64,000 bases of DNA from Sphingobacteriales bacterium 44-15 (GTDB lineage: Bacteria; Bacteroidota; Bacteroidia; Chitinophagales; Chitinophagaceae): NCBI GenBank assembly GCA_001899685.1, contig MKWG01000002.1:41940-105939 (forward strand), in the 5' to 3' direction. A program made the translations under genes and the position numbers. Below the pieces are notes generated by a model. That model was not told the origin of the DNA and did no database searches. It worked only from the letters and a program-made list of their open reading frames with translations. This document shows, piece by piece, positions 50,969 to 59,034 of the stretch; the first letter of the stretch is position 1; every line of letters starts with the position of its first letter.

Positions 50969-51787
50969 TTAATCTTTTGCGATCGTTGATGGAATGGGCA
51001 GGTTCATTACTACGGAAGTTCCATTGCCGGGGCTGCTGTCAAAAACCATCGTGGCGCCAATGAGCTTTGCCCTGTTGAGCATGCTCTTCAGTCCTACGCC
51101 GTTGAGCGGGTTTTTAGAGCCTTTCTTTTCTTCCATACTGAATCCCACACCATTATCTTTAACCGAAAAGGCAAAATTATTATCGTTAATATAATTCAAT
51201 CCAATATTTATCTGGGTGGCTTTTGCATGTTTAAGGATATTATTGACCAGCTCCTGAAAAATACGGAATATAAATACTTCTTTTTGCTCTCCAAGCCTGT
51301 ATTCTTTTCCTTCTACATTCAGGTTCACCCGCATGAGCCCTGTTTTCTTAAGTGTTTCAAGGTCAAATTTTATGGATTCTACCAGGCCTATCTGTGGAAT
51401 CCTGTCGGTATGCAGGCTTTTGGTGAGATCTGCAAGATCAAATACTGCTTTATTAAGCACCTCACGAATATGCTGCAAGGGCTCATACGCCTTATGTTCT
51501 TTCTCCAGCGGCAGCACCGACAGCGACAGCTTCACCACAGATAATACTTGCCCAATATTATCATGAAGCTCCTGGGCGATATTTTTAAGGGTAGCTTCCT
51601 GGATCTCCAACTGAGACCGCAGCACTTCCTGGTCATATTCGTCCTTAAGCCTCGCAAGCTCCTGCTGCTGCCGGTGCTGTTTCCGTTGATACAGGAAAAG
51701 CACCGTAACTACAAACCCCACCAGGATAAGAGCGAGCAATCCGCCCATGATGATTATGAAGAGAATTTCCTGGTTTTGATCCTGCAT
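50969..51787 (-). CDS. Sensor histidine kinase (HisKA_3 / NarX-like)
   Basis: 272 residues. One membrane segment lies at about 8-33, followed by a coiled linker (QRKQHRQQQELARLKDEYDQ). The HisKA_3 dimerisation helix has phospho-acceptor His75 (IAQELHDNIGQVLSVVKL). The HATPase domain has an N box (FQELVNNILKHAKAT), the G1 box DNGVGF and the G2 box NGVGLKSMLNRA. There is no extracytoplasmic sensor domain, so the signal may come from the membrane or from the multi-helix protein encoded upstream, whose gene overlaps by 34 bp. It forms a two-component pair with the downstream LuxR-type regulator. Confidence 0.92.
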   Translation of the reverse strand: MQDQNQEILFIIIMGGLLALILVGFVVTVLFLYQRKQHRQQQELARLKDEYDQEVLRSQLEIQEATLKNIAQELHDNIGQVLSVVKLSLSVLPLEKEHKAYEPLQHIREVLNKAVFDLADLTKSLHTDRIPQIGLVESIKFDLETLKKTGLMRVNLNVEGKEYRLGEQKEVFIFRIFQELVNNILKHAKATQINIGLNYINDNNFAFSVKDNGVGFSMEEKKGSKNPLNGVGLKSMLNRAKLIGATMVFDSSPGNGTSVVMNLPIPSTIAKD

Positions 51788-52407
51788 AGTGAAGCAATGA
51801 TAAAGGATGAATATAGTAAAATATTCAGGAGAGAGCTAATAGAATTATAGTTTTGTATAAAAACATTGGTGGGCGCTGCAAAGAAGTTACTAACAGCTAA
51901 TAGAGGGTATCCGCAACTATAAAAAAATAATAATCCCGAACATATCCAGAAATATGGATCCCGGACCAAATCTATGGACTTATTTGACTGAAACAGCTCA
52001 TAAAAATAAGCTATGGTACATCCAACAATAATAAAACATCCTAACGAATAAGTAAGGGTATGAAATTGAAGAGTGCCTTTTTGTAATAATAACATATTCA
52101 AAATGACTAAAAGCGGATATACAATCATTATACAAATAAGAATGCTTTTCATCTTCCTATTTGATATAATAGTTCTCAATATCCAGAAATAAAACATAAA
52201 CTCAAAAGTTGAGAATATGTTGTACAATAGTGTAGTAGTTTTCCCATTATCACTCAGCCATATTCCCAGGTACTCTACACAAAAAGTTGTCAGCAAATAA
52301 AAAGGAAAAAAATAAAGAAAGAGAGAGATTTTTTTTAAAAAAAAAGCGGAAAATGCTGTAATAGCAGCGAGCAGTATAAACCATATATAGACATCTCCCA
52401 GGGACAT
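51754..52407 (-). CDS. Multi-pass membrane protein coupled to the kinase (possible sensor)
   Basis: 217 residues with six or seven predicted helices (about 5-24, 28-48, 62-82, 87-108, 117-140, 151-172 and 190-210) and no conserved catalytic motif. The final 34 bp overlap the start of the histidine kinase gene, so translation is coupled. Small multi-helix proteins of this type commonly precede one-TM NarX-like kinases in Bacteroidota; a sensing role is inferred from that arrangement only. TATCTTG, close to a -7 box, lies a few bases upstream of its ATG. Confidence 0.75.
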   Translation of the reverse strand: MSLGDVYIWFILLAAITAFSAFFLKKISLFLYFFPFYLLTTFCVEYLGIWLSDNGKTTTLLYNIFSTFEFMFYFWILRTIISNRKMKSILICIMIVYPLLVILNMLLLQKGTLQFHTLTYSLGCFIIVGCTIAYFYELFQSNKSIDLVRDPYFWICSGLLFFYSCGYPLLAVSNFFAAPTNVFIQNYNSISSLLNILLYSSFIIASLCRIKTRKFSS

Positions 52408-52444
52408 GATTGCAAGATAGACCTGAAATCAAAACTTTCATAAA

Positions 52445-52469
52445 AAAACCCCTTTTTAAAAGGGGTTTT
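52445..52469. terminator. Terminator after the 162-residue unknown gene
   Basis: AAAACCCCTTTT (52445-52456) and its exact inverse AAAAGGGGTTTT (52458-52469) form a palindrome with A/T runs on both sides, so termination in either direction is possible. It lies 25 bp after the stop of the minus-strand gene and just upstream of the 217-residue membrane protein gene. Confidence 0.85.
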
Positions 52470-52493
52470 AATTTTATATATTAATCTTCAAAA

Positions 52494-52982
52494 TTAAACG
52501 ATCACCATTCCTTTTTCTCCTCTGTCCACTACGGTTACACCCACTCCACCCCAATCATCTGCATCACCGGGCTTGGGCGGGCAGCTTGGAGGACAAAGCC
52601 TGCCTACATTGTAAGCCAGGATATTGATGTCTTTACCATCCTGTATATAGAGATCTTTATGTGCAGTACCGTTTTCCTGTTCCTTGCTCTTCGTAGCTAC
52701 CAGGGCAAGCGTTTGTAATCCGGCATATTCGGGTTTTTCAGTAAAATCTGCAGGATAAGCAGCATAGTAAAATTTAATACCGTCGGCACCGTGCATTTTG
52801 GCTTTCGCAATAAATTCTTCGAGCTCTTCAATGCTGTACCAGCTGCTAAGTGAATCTTCTTTCCCAAGGCGGGCAGAGTTATGTGCCCATCTTTCCTGTT
52901 TATACGTTCTGATAATGTTGTCTACATAGCTTGTAGAAACGTACTTTCCGACTTTTAATGATTTTTTTTGTGTTGTAAGCAT
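52494..52982 (-). CDS. Unknown soluble protein, 162 residues
   Basis: A protein with no signal peptide or membrane segment. Notable features: WYSIEELEEFIAKAKMHGAD followed by GIKFYYAAYP, a strand LQTLALVATK, and a C-terminal CPPSCPPKPGDADDWGG. The CPPxCPP motif could bind metal or form a disulfide. Similar proteins occur in Chitinophagaceae as hypothetical proteins; no function is known. It is a single gene with its own terminator and an unusual upstream region of tandem palindromes. The ORF is well formed and its codon use looks like its neighbours. Confidence 0.75.
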   Translation of the reverse strand: MLTTQKKSLKVGKYVSTSYVDNIIRTYKQERWAHNSARLGKEDSLSSWYSIEELEEFIAKAKMHGADGIKFYYAAYPADFTEKPEYAGLQTLALVATKSKEQENGTAHKDLYIQDGKDINILAYNVGRLCPPSCPPKPGDADDWGGVGVTVVDRGEKGMVIV

Positions 52983-53609
52983 GACTTCAATGGTTTAAAG
53001 TGATTAAATAAATAAGCCGGTGTAAAACTACCAGAAGTCAAAACACAGAAAGACACACAATTATTTATAACACAATTGATTACAAATTAGTTATATTTAT
53101 ATTTTATAGACTGTCAATAACAAATGTTAATTCTACGGAAAAAAAACCGTTAAAACAACACAAAAATACCGTTAAAAAACGGTAGCAAAAACACCGTTAA
53201 AAAACGGTAGTAAAGTACCGTTAAAAAACGGTATCAAAATACCGTTAAAAATTTATGTGCTCATAAAAATTTTTAATGGATATTTAACCGCCCGTTGATG
53301 TTCGCGATAATATCAATTTTTTTAACCACGTATTCCTTCTCTGAATATCCTGAAAAATCATTAATCTACCTTACAATAAGGTTCTTTTTATATTACTTTT
53401 TATGCAGTTAGCTATGGGTAAACCTTATCCTATTTCGTTGTTTTCCCGGCTGTTGCCAACCTATAAGCACACCATATAGAGATTAAACCTCAGCAGGAAT
53501 AAGTTGCTTAGACCATATTAAGCTAGACCAGGTGAAAAGCACTATTATCTACCTTCCCCTTACCGGAAAAAGTAAAGGAACTAATGGTCTAAGCACTTTA
53601 TTCCATATT
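52983..53609. other. 627-bp non-coding region between the unknown gene and gtrA-like gene
   Basis: It holds the tandem palindromes at 53146-53250 and an 11-bp inverted repeat, GCTTAGACCAT (53506-53516) with its inverse at 53584-53594. The rest is A/T-rich. No ORF with family similarity, tRNA or recognisable structured RNA was found. The region must contain the promoter of the 162-residue protein and the end of the gtrA-like transcript. Confidence 0.5.
53146..53250. repeat. Tandem palindromes ACCGTTAAAAAACGGT
   Basis: ACCGTTAAAA occurs five times (53146, 53168, 53193, 53217 and 53241), at intervals of 22, 25, 24 and 24 bp. In the three middle copies it is completed to the palindrome ACCGTTAAAAAACGGT. 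The linkers are about 8-9 bases (AGCAAAAAC, AGTAAAGT, ATCAAAAT). The array starts about 165 bp upstream of the ATG of the 162-residue unknown gene (minus strand). Either a cluster of protein-binding sites or a chain of small RNA hairpins would fit. Confidence 0.8.
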
Positions 53610-54086
53610 TCATCTTTTAACCTTAAAAGTGAAATGCCGTTGCGTGAGATAGCTAAAGCACACAACAATAATGGTTGTCAAAGATTTAGCTATGGTTGGA
53701 AAGATGTGAAACCGCTCTACAAAAAGCTTGATAAAAATATAATTCAGCAACACGCAGATCACTACAAGCGTAAAATACCTTATCAGCTGTACCCTCCCTT
53801 TCAATGTGGACCCTGTAAATACTATATTTCTCATCAGATAAAAGCCGGTAGGAAAAGTTATCATGAAGGAGATCATAAATGAAGCTATATAAGGGCTGAT
53901 GCTAATAACCGGAGTATATACAATTTGCTTTTTCAGGATGAAATTGTAAGTAATAAAATAAATAACAATATCGAGCACCGTATTTCCTCCTCCGCATGCA
54001 ATATATCGAAAGGTTTGCCTGTCAATGATCTTCTGGAACGGAGTATAAAAAAAATCAAGCAGGTTAATAACAAAAAGCTTCAACAC
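53610..54086 (-). CDS. GtrA-family membrane protein
   Basis: 158 residues with four membrane helices (about 27-48, 60-84, 101-121 and 128-148). The family pattern is clear: FRYIACGGGNTVLDIVIYFI near the start, FPTGFYLMRNIVFTGS in the middle loop, and FSYLTQRHFTFKVKR at the end. GtrA-like proteins are thought to move or present undecaprenyl-linked sugars for modification of surface polysaccharides. No glycosyltransferase is adjacent, so the substrate is unknown. It lies 45 bp downstream of the ribbon-helix-helix gene and may be the third gene of that transcript. Confidence 0.85.
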   Translation of the reverse strand: MLKLFVINLLDFFYTPFQKIIDRQTFRYIACGGGNTVLDIVIYFITYNFILKKQIVYTPVISISPYIASFMISFMITFPTGFYLMRNIVFTGSTLKGRVQLIRYFTLVVICVLLNYIFIKLFVERFHIFPTIAKSLTTIIVVCFSYLTQRHFTFKVKR

Positions 54087-54131
54087 ACGGGGTTATTTAT
54101 GACTAAATATGCAAAAGAACAGCTTTTTTTG

Positions 54132-54335
54132 TTAATTATTCCCCTCTTTGCCTTTGTCTTTATCACCCGGGGAAACGGGACGGGACTGCCTGGTACGCCC
54201 CACTTCCCGGAGCTTTTGGGAAAGTATCCATTCTATTTGCCCGTTCACACTTCTGAATTCATCGGCAGCCCATTTTTCAATAGCCTTAAACATGTCCTCT
54301 TCTAAACGCAGCACAAAAGATTTCTTTCCTGGCAT
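54132..54335 (-). CDS. Arc-like ribbon-helix-helix DNA-binding protein
   Basis: 67 residues. The N-terminal strand KKSFVLRLEEDMFKAIEKWA and the following RSVNGQIEWILSQKL are the beta strand and two helices of the Arc/MetJ fold, with S/N in the turn as in Arc. A short basic, charged tail follows. It would bind DNA as a dimer of dimers. It begins 12 bp after the end of the SPFH gene, so the two are cotranscribed. SPFH plus Arc-type pairs are widespread in Gram-negative bacteria. Iterated TGATAT sites over the operon promoter are good candidates for its operator. Confidence 0.87.
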   Translation of the reverse strand: MPGKKSFVLRLEEDMFKAIEKWAADEFRSVNGQIEWILSQKLREVGRTRQSRPVSPGDKDKGKEGNN

Positions 54336-54347
54336 GCCAATATTTTC

Positions 54348-55211
54348 TTATTGATATAAACTTCCAGTATTCAGTACAGGTGTTGCAGCTTTTTCACCAC
54401 AAAGCACCACCATAAGGTTGCTTACCATCGCAGCCTTCTTTTCTTCGTCGAGCGTTACAATCGCTTTTTTGCTCAGCTCTGCCAATGCGAGCTCTACCAT
54501 ACCCACGGCGCCTTCCACGATTTTAGTGCGGGCAGCAACAATAGCAGTAGCCTGCTGGCGCTGCAGCATAGCGCCGGCAATTTCGGGAGCATAGGCCAGG
54601 TGACTTATCCTTGCTTCCTTTACTATAATGCCGGCAGGAGCAAGTCTCTCATTAAGCTCATGCTCGAGCAGTTCATTCACCTTTTCGCCACCGTCACGCA
54701 ATGTTATCTCTGCTCCCTCCGCCTCCAATTCATCATAAGGACAGCTCGTAGCCAGATGCCTCACTGCCGCTTCGCTTTGTACGCCAACATATTGCTGGAA
54801 GTCTGCCACTTCAAAGGAAGCCTTGTATGTATCTTCCACCTGCCAAACTATTACCGCCGCTATTTCAATGGGATTGCCCATCTTGTCATTCACTTTCAAT
54901 TGCTGACCGTTCAGGTTTTGAGCACGAAGAGATATCTTATAAGTAGTGTATAAAGGGTTAACCCAGAGCAGGCCATTTTCCTTGACGGTACCTATATATT
55001 TTCCAAAAAAAACACATACCCTCGCATGGTTAGGATTAACGATCATGATCCCCTTAATTAAAAATACACCTGCGATCAGTAATAAAACCCCGGGGAAAAC
55101 AAACGCGGGGTTGCCATTGCTCACAGCATTGACATATACTCCCGCCAGGATTGCAGCGATCGCCAGTATCAGGGCTAAATAACCGGATATTGGTCTCATT
55201 ATTTTTTCCAT
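54348..55211 (-). CDS. SPFH / band-7 domain protein
   Basis: 287 residues from ATG 55211; the TTG two codons upstream is less likely. Two N-terminal hydrophobic segments (about 10-30 and 36-58) anchor it. The SPFH domain follows ([58 protein letters not shown]). An Ala-rich coiled coil (about 205-265) and a short C-terminal tail complete it. It would oligomerise on the inner membrane, as flotillin-like proteins do. It is followed by the RHH gene in the same operon. Its promoter region has a good -33/-7 pair and overlapping dyads. Confidence 0.88.
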   Translation of the reverse strand: MEKIMRPISGYLALILAIAAILAGVYVNAVSNGNPAFVFPGVLLLIAGVFLIKGIMIVNPNHARVCVFFGKYIGTVKENGLLWVNPLYTTYKISLRAQNLNGQQLKVNDKMGNPIEIAAVIVWQVEDTYKASFEVADFQQYVGVQSEAAVRHLATSCPYDELEAEGAEITLRDGGEKVNELLEHELNERLAPAGIIVKEARISHLAYAPEIAGAMLQRQQATAIVAARTKIVEGAVGMVELALAELSKKAIVTLDEEKKAAMVSNLMVVLCGEKAATPVLNTGSLYQ

Positions 55212-55217
55212 ATTCAA

Positions 55218-55249
55218 TTTGATATTATTTTGATATCAAATTTATATCA
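55218..55249. promoter_or_regulatory. Iterated TGATAT operator-like sites over the SPFH promoter
   Basis: TTTGATAT-N7-ATATCAAA (55218-55240) and TGATAT-N7-ATATCA (55231-55249) overlap, giving a ladder of half-sites about 13 bp apart. They cover the -7 box. The spacing suits ribbon-helix-helix tetramers. The RHH protein of the same operon is the obvious candidate repressor. Confidence 0.55.
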
Positions 55250-55267
55250 TCAAGCAATAAGTTCCAA
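55237..55267 (-). promoter_or_regulatory. Promoter of the SPFH-RHH operon
   Basis: Minus strand: TTG (55265-55267), 20 bp, TAAATTTG (55237-55244), a perfect TAnnTTTG box 25 bp upstream of the SPFH ATG. Confidence 0.6.
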
Positions 55268-55333
55268 CCATTTCTCCAATTTTTATTTCCTCCCAACAAA
55301 CATTTGCAGTGGTAATACAGACAAACGTGAAAA

Positions 55334-55369
55334 GTGAGAGGTGAAAGGCACTCACCTTTCACCTCTCAC
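55334..55369. repeat. GTGAGAGGTGAAAGG perfect hairpin
   Basis: A 15-bp perfect stem (55334-55348 with 55355-55369) around a 6-base loop, flanked by CGTGAAAA and CGTCTGACGTCTCA. It lies between YceI (upstream, same strand) and the SPFH promoter, so it may end the YceI transcript. It lacks a T-run and belongs with the GTGAGA-type repeats at 44264 and 50250. Confidence 0.6.
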
Positions 55370-55399
55370 GTCTGACGTCTCATCGCTCACCTTCTTCTT

Positions 55400-55930
55400 C
55401 TACTGCTTAATATATTGCACCTCTGCCTGGATCCTTACCTCATCACTTACCACTACGCCGCCAGCCTCAGTAACAGCGCTCCAGTTGAGCCCGAAATCTT
55501 TCCGGTTGATTTTTCCGGTTACTGAAAACCCTGCTTTAGTCTGTCCCCACGGATCTTTGGCTACTCCGCCGGCTTCCACATTAAGTTTTATTTTTTTTGT
55601 GACATCCTTGATCGTCAGGTCGCCCTCCAGCTCATACTCTCCTTCTCCTTTCTTTTTCAACCCGTTAGCAACAAACTTAAGATCCGGGTATTTTTCAAGC
55701 TCAAAGAAATCAGCGGTTTTAAGATGCCCGTCTCTCTGCTCATTGCCGGTAGATATGGATGTTATGGGTGCTGTAAAAGAAATCCTGGCGGTAGTAAAAT
55801 CATCACCGTCAGTCTCAACTTCAGAGGAAAAAGACGTAAAGCTCCCTGTAACGTTGGTGATCATCAGGTGCCTTACTTTAAATTCTATTTCGCTGTGCGT
55901 GGGGTCAATAACCCATTTTGTAGATGCCAT
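55400..55930 (-). CDS. YceI-family protein
   Basis: 176 residues. The family start WVIDPTHSEIEFKVRHLMIT and the motifs GSFTSFSSEVETDGDDFTTA, RDGHLKTADFFELEKYPDLK and KINRKDFGLNWSA define the YceI lipocalin-like barrel, which in other members binds polyisoprenoids or amphipathic molecules. Unlike E. coli YceI it has no signal peptide, so it should stay in the cytoplasm. It is preceded by a perfect -7 box. It is a single gene followed by a strong hairpin. Confidence 0.93.
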   Translation of the reverse strand: MASTKWVIDPTHSEIEFKVRHLMITNVTGSFTSFSSEVETDGDDFTTARISFTAPITSISTGNEQRDGHLKTADFFELEKYPDLKFVANGLKKKGEGEYELEGDLTIKDVTKKIKLNVEAGGVAKDPWGQTKAGFSVTGKINRKDFGLNWSAVTEAGGVVVSDEVRIQAEVQYIKQ

Positions 55931-55955
55931 AAATAATGTTTTAGTTTTAATAATT

Positions 55956-55963
55956 CAAAGTTA
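55956..55963 (-). promoter_or_regulatory. -7 box of the YceI gene
   Basis: Minus strand TAACTTTG matches TAnnTTTG, about 26 bp upstream of the ATG. A TTTG at 55980-55983 is a possible -33 element with a somewhat short 16-bp spacer. Confidence 0.5.
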
Positions 55964-56147
55964 ATTAATGTTTAAACACCAAATAATATGCCAGTCCGCG
56001 GATCAGCCAGAATGTCATCATTTTGGGGGGCATGCCGCCTTATCAAAGCGTGAAATCGAACCGGCAATTCAGTGATAATGAATTGGGATAAAGTGAAAGA
56101 GCCAGAGGGCAGCCTTTTTATTTTGTGCTCAGTCGGAAAGGGAGACA

Positions 56148-58967
56148 TTATACCGAAGCGTTAATCGCCGGAGCTTTTCTTCTTCTGAACCTCATATAAC
56201 AGTAGACGGCACCGCCCGGGATTGCTATGCCCAGGCAAATCAATATAAGCTGCAGGTTCATTTTAAAAGAAACTTCATATAATGAACTGGTTTGGCCTAT
56301 TAATGCGAGATGCGCCCAGTAAGAAGGATTTTTCTGACGCGGGTAGTCTTTTATAAAATCAAGCTTTGCCAGCCGCAATGCTGTTGTAAGGTCTCTGCCC
56401 TCATCCATGTGCCTGTAAAAGTGATTGATGATATAAGCAGTGGACTGGTCGTTGGCCGGCCACAAGGTAGTAACAACACTGGGACATCCGGCATACAGCA
56501 CTCCCCTGCTAAGACTCATTACCCCCTCTCCCTCAATAAACTTTCCTATCCCGGTTTCACAAGCGCTAAGCAACATGAGCCTCGTAGAATCAAGATCCAG
56601 GTTATACAGCTCATTTAAATAAAGCTTAAAGCTGTCGTGCCTGGTAGAATCTTCCGGGTAAAAGGCAATATAAGACTGAGACGGATTGGAAGGGTCCATT
56701 ACTGCGTGAGTGGCGAGGTGAAGAATATCGTAATGATTAGCTGCTTTTATAAAAGCAGATTTTGTTGCAATAGTATCCTTCAGTATTTCTCCTTTCAAAC
56801 CGTTTATCTCCATTTGGGTCGCCGGCAGCCTGTCCAGCAATATAGAATCTTCATAGCAATACATTCCCTGGCTGATGAAAGGAGCCAGTGCAATCAGTTT
56901 AGGGTCCTTCTGTTTCCGCTCCAAAGATTTCCCGGCAATAAATTGCGTGGAAAAATTGTAACTGATCGAATAATCTTCAATAAGCATCCTTCCTGTAGCA
57001 GGGTCGGTAATAATTTCAAAAGGGAAATAATAAAATATACGATCCGGCAGCACAATCCATTCTTTCCTGTCCCCGACATAAGGAAGCAGAGGAGTAATAA
57101 GCACATTAAACAGTTGATGCGCCACTGTATCAACAGCCTGATCGGGACTATTGCCCGGGTGTTGAAACCCTCTCTGTACCTGTTCTACTTTTTCAAGATC
57201 GAGCTGTTTTTGGGGAATCACAGCGGCGTGAATATCATTATTTGTTATTGCAAACATATACAGGAGACTATCGCTGAAATAGAGATCAAGGATAGCCTGA
57301 TCCCTGGTAAGATTATCTTTAAAGAATTGCTGATGAGCAGAAAAGTTTCCTGCTTCATTCAGGTCAGCAGCGCCTGTATAATGCCTGATCTTTGTCTGAA
57401 TTACGGCAAGTGCCAATTCATCATTTCTTTTTTCGCTTACCATTTTCTGTCTTGCGGCACTGTCTGCACCCTGGTCCAGCTTTATCTGAAGCCTCGCAAT
57501 GCTGTACTTCAGGTCTCTCTCCTGCTGCAGGATATCTTCCTGGATTTGTGCCCTGCTTTTTACCTGGAAGGCTTTCAGGTTTGACACCAGCACGGAGGAC
57601 TTATTGCGCTCAATAATAGTATATGCTTTCCATAATAAAGCATTATCGTGGTTAATAGCATACAGATCCATTACCATATCAAGCGCCTTGTTGTATGCGG
57701 CACCGCTGTTTCTCTTCAAAAATATCTTCGACTCATCGGAGTCCATAGTGCGCTCAAGATAATCTGTAAGATCAATAGCTGAACTATAAGTCCCCATTGC
57801 GGCATTCAGGTTGTCAACGTTTTTATCACGGCTATAGAGCTCTTCAAAGCAGGCAGCTTTTTTCAGAATGGCATCGTATAAATTAAAGGAAGATAAAGTG
57901 CCGGAAAAATCAGACGGATTACTGTATATGCTACTGTCAGAAAAGTCATACATCAGCTGAACGATCGCATGCTGGTATGCGCCTGCAGCATCAGCTATGT
58001 CTCCTCTCGCCTTGAGATAATCCCCCTTGCAGATATAATGGACTCCCCAGGTGATCCTGTCGGTCTCAACTTCAGATGCCGACGCTTTATTTTCAAAAAG
58101 GCTGAGATAATGTTCCGTTGAATCATACTGCCCAAGCATAAGATGAGCTTTGGCAATATAATTGAGCACCTCTATGCGGGGGCTATGCAGGCAATCATAG
58201 AAGTAATGCAATGCAGCATTATATTGCTCCAGCGCTGTATAAATATTTCCAATATTGAGTGAGATATCAATGGTATATTCTTTATACTTAAGCAGGCTGA
58301 GGTATCTTTGCAGGGCTTCTTCATAATTGCCCAGCCTGTTTTGAGCAGCAGCGATATTTGTTTCAAAATTTATTTTCTTAGCCGTACTCCCCTTATCATT
58401 CTCAATGATCTGCAATGCCTTTTCGAAACAATTTTTGCTCTGCAAATAATTCCCTCCCTCAAAATACAATGCGCCGAGTATATTATACAGCCTCTCCAGT
58501 TCGGCAGTGAAAGCATATTGCTCAGAAAGAGACTGGGCTTTTTCGAGCAGTATTCTTGTAGAATCAAATTTATTTTCCCGGTAATAAATACCTCCTGCAT
58601 ATAGCAGCGGCTTGAATTGCAGGGAATCAGGGATATCTTTTTTCTCCCGGGCCAGGCTGAGCGACCGGAGATAAAAGTATTTGGCGCTGTCAAAGTTGCC
58701 CAGGATTTCATCCAATACTCCTCTTTTCCAAAGTGAATTAAACAACAAGCTATCGGGAATGCCAGGTTCATTTCTACAGGCTTCGATCACATTGTCAAAA
58801 TGCGCTTTGGCAGCCGCATCTGTGACATCTGTGGGGCTTTTGAGGCTGAAAAGGCTGTCTGCGATATTATATAGCTGACTTATCCGGGCAATACCCACCG
58901 GATCTCCCGAACGGGAGAAGAAAAAGCAGCATATAAAAAAAGCAATTAATAACCCCTGTTTACGCAT
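56148..58967 (-). CDS. TPR-CHAT protein: membrane-anchored caspase-like protease candidate
   Basis: 939 residues from ATG 58967; an in-frame ATG at 59006 would put a hairpin inside the coding region. An N-terminal signal or anchor (about 4-18) is followed by TPR repeats to about 400 (LLYAGGIYYRENKFDSTRIL, NILGALYFEGGNYLQSKNCF, NIAAAQNRLGNYEEALQRYL) and a helical linker. The CHAT domain spans about 600-900 with the His/Cys dyad His754 (HLATHA) and Cys803 (LLSACETGIG). A C-terminal membrane helix (about 909-930) and basic tail complete it. The dyad is intact, so proteolysis is plausible. A lipoprotein gene lies directly upstream. Similar TPR-CHAT proteins are common in Bacteroidota, and their substrates are largely unknown. 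Confidence 0.87.
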   Translation of the reverse strand: MRKQGLLIAFFICCFFFSRSGDPVGIARISQLYNIADSLFSLKSPTDVTDAAAKAHFDNVIEACRNEPGIPDSLLFNSLWKRGVLDEILGNFDSAKYFYLRSLSLAREKKDIPDSLQFKPLLYAGGIYYRENKFDSTRILLEKAQSLSEQYAFTAELERLYNILGALYFEGGNYLQSKNCFEKALQIIENDKGSTAKKINFETNIAAAQNRLGNYEEALQRYLSLLKYKEYTIDISLNIGNIYTALEQYNAALHYFYDCLHSPRIEVLNYIAKAHLMLGQYDSTEHYLSLFENKASASEVETDRITWGVHYICKGDYLKARGDIADAAGAYQHAIVQLMYDFSDSSIYSNPSDFSGTLSSFNLYDAILKKAACFEELYSRDKNVDNLNAAMGTYSSAIDLTDYLERTMDSDESKIFLKRNSGAAYNKALDMVMDLYAINHDNALLWKAYTIIERNKSSVLVSNLKAFQVKSRAQIQEDILQQERDLKYSIARLQIKLDQGADSAARQKMVSEKRNDELALAVIQTKIRHYTGAADLNEAGNFSAHQQFFKDNLTRDQAILDLYFSDSLLYMFAITNNDIHAAVIPQKQLDLEKVEQVQRGFQHPGNSPDQAVDTVAHQLFNVLITPLLPYVGDRKEWIVLPDRIFYYFPFEIITDPATGRMLIEDYSISYNFSTQFIAGKSLERKQKDPKLIALAPFISQGMYCYEDSILLDRLPATQMEINGLKGEILKDTIATKSAFIKAANHYDILHLATHAVMDPSNPSQSYIAFYPEDSTRHDSFKLYLNELYNLDLDSTRLMLLSACETGIGKFIEGEGVMSLSRGVLYAGCPSVVTTLWPANDQSTAYIINHFYRHMDEGRDLTTALRLAKLDFIKDYPRQKNPSYWAHLALIGQTSSLYEVSFKMNLQLILICLGIAIPGGAVYCYMRFRRRKAPAINASV

Positions 58968-58970
58968 AAA

Positions 58971-58994
58971 AAAGGTAATCTTTCGATTACCTTT
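58971..58994 (-). terminator. Hairpin directly in front of the CHAT gene start
   Basis: Minus strand AAAGGTAATC pairs perfectly with GATTACCTTT around a GAAA tetraloop and runs straight into TTTATG, the start at 58967. It could terminate the upstream lipoprotein transcript (stop at 59035), attenuate the CHAT gene, or hide its start codon. Confidence 0.7.
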
Positions 58995-59034
58995 CAAAAC
59001 GACCATTCTTTTTAATTATTATCAATGATTTACA

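Noticed and set aside
50303..51787. The NarL-type two-component pair as regulator of the permease array
   Set aside because: The array dyads and -24/-12 elements call for an NtrC-type activator with an AAA+ domain; this regulator is of the LuxR/NarL type and lies 17 kb away.
53146..53250. CRISPR array
   Set aside because: The repeats are 16-bp palindromes with 8-9-base linkers that are similar to each other. A CRISPR needs longer repeats and unique spacers of about 30 bp, and no cas genes are present.
56637..57584. 315-residue plus-strand ORF
   Set aside because: Antisense to the CHAT domain with its intact His/Cys dyad; Cys- and Phe-rich shadow translation.
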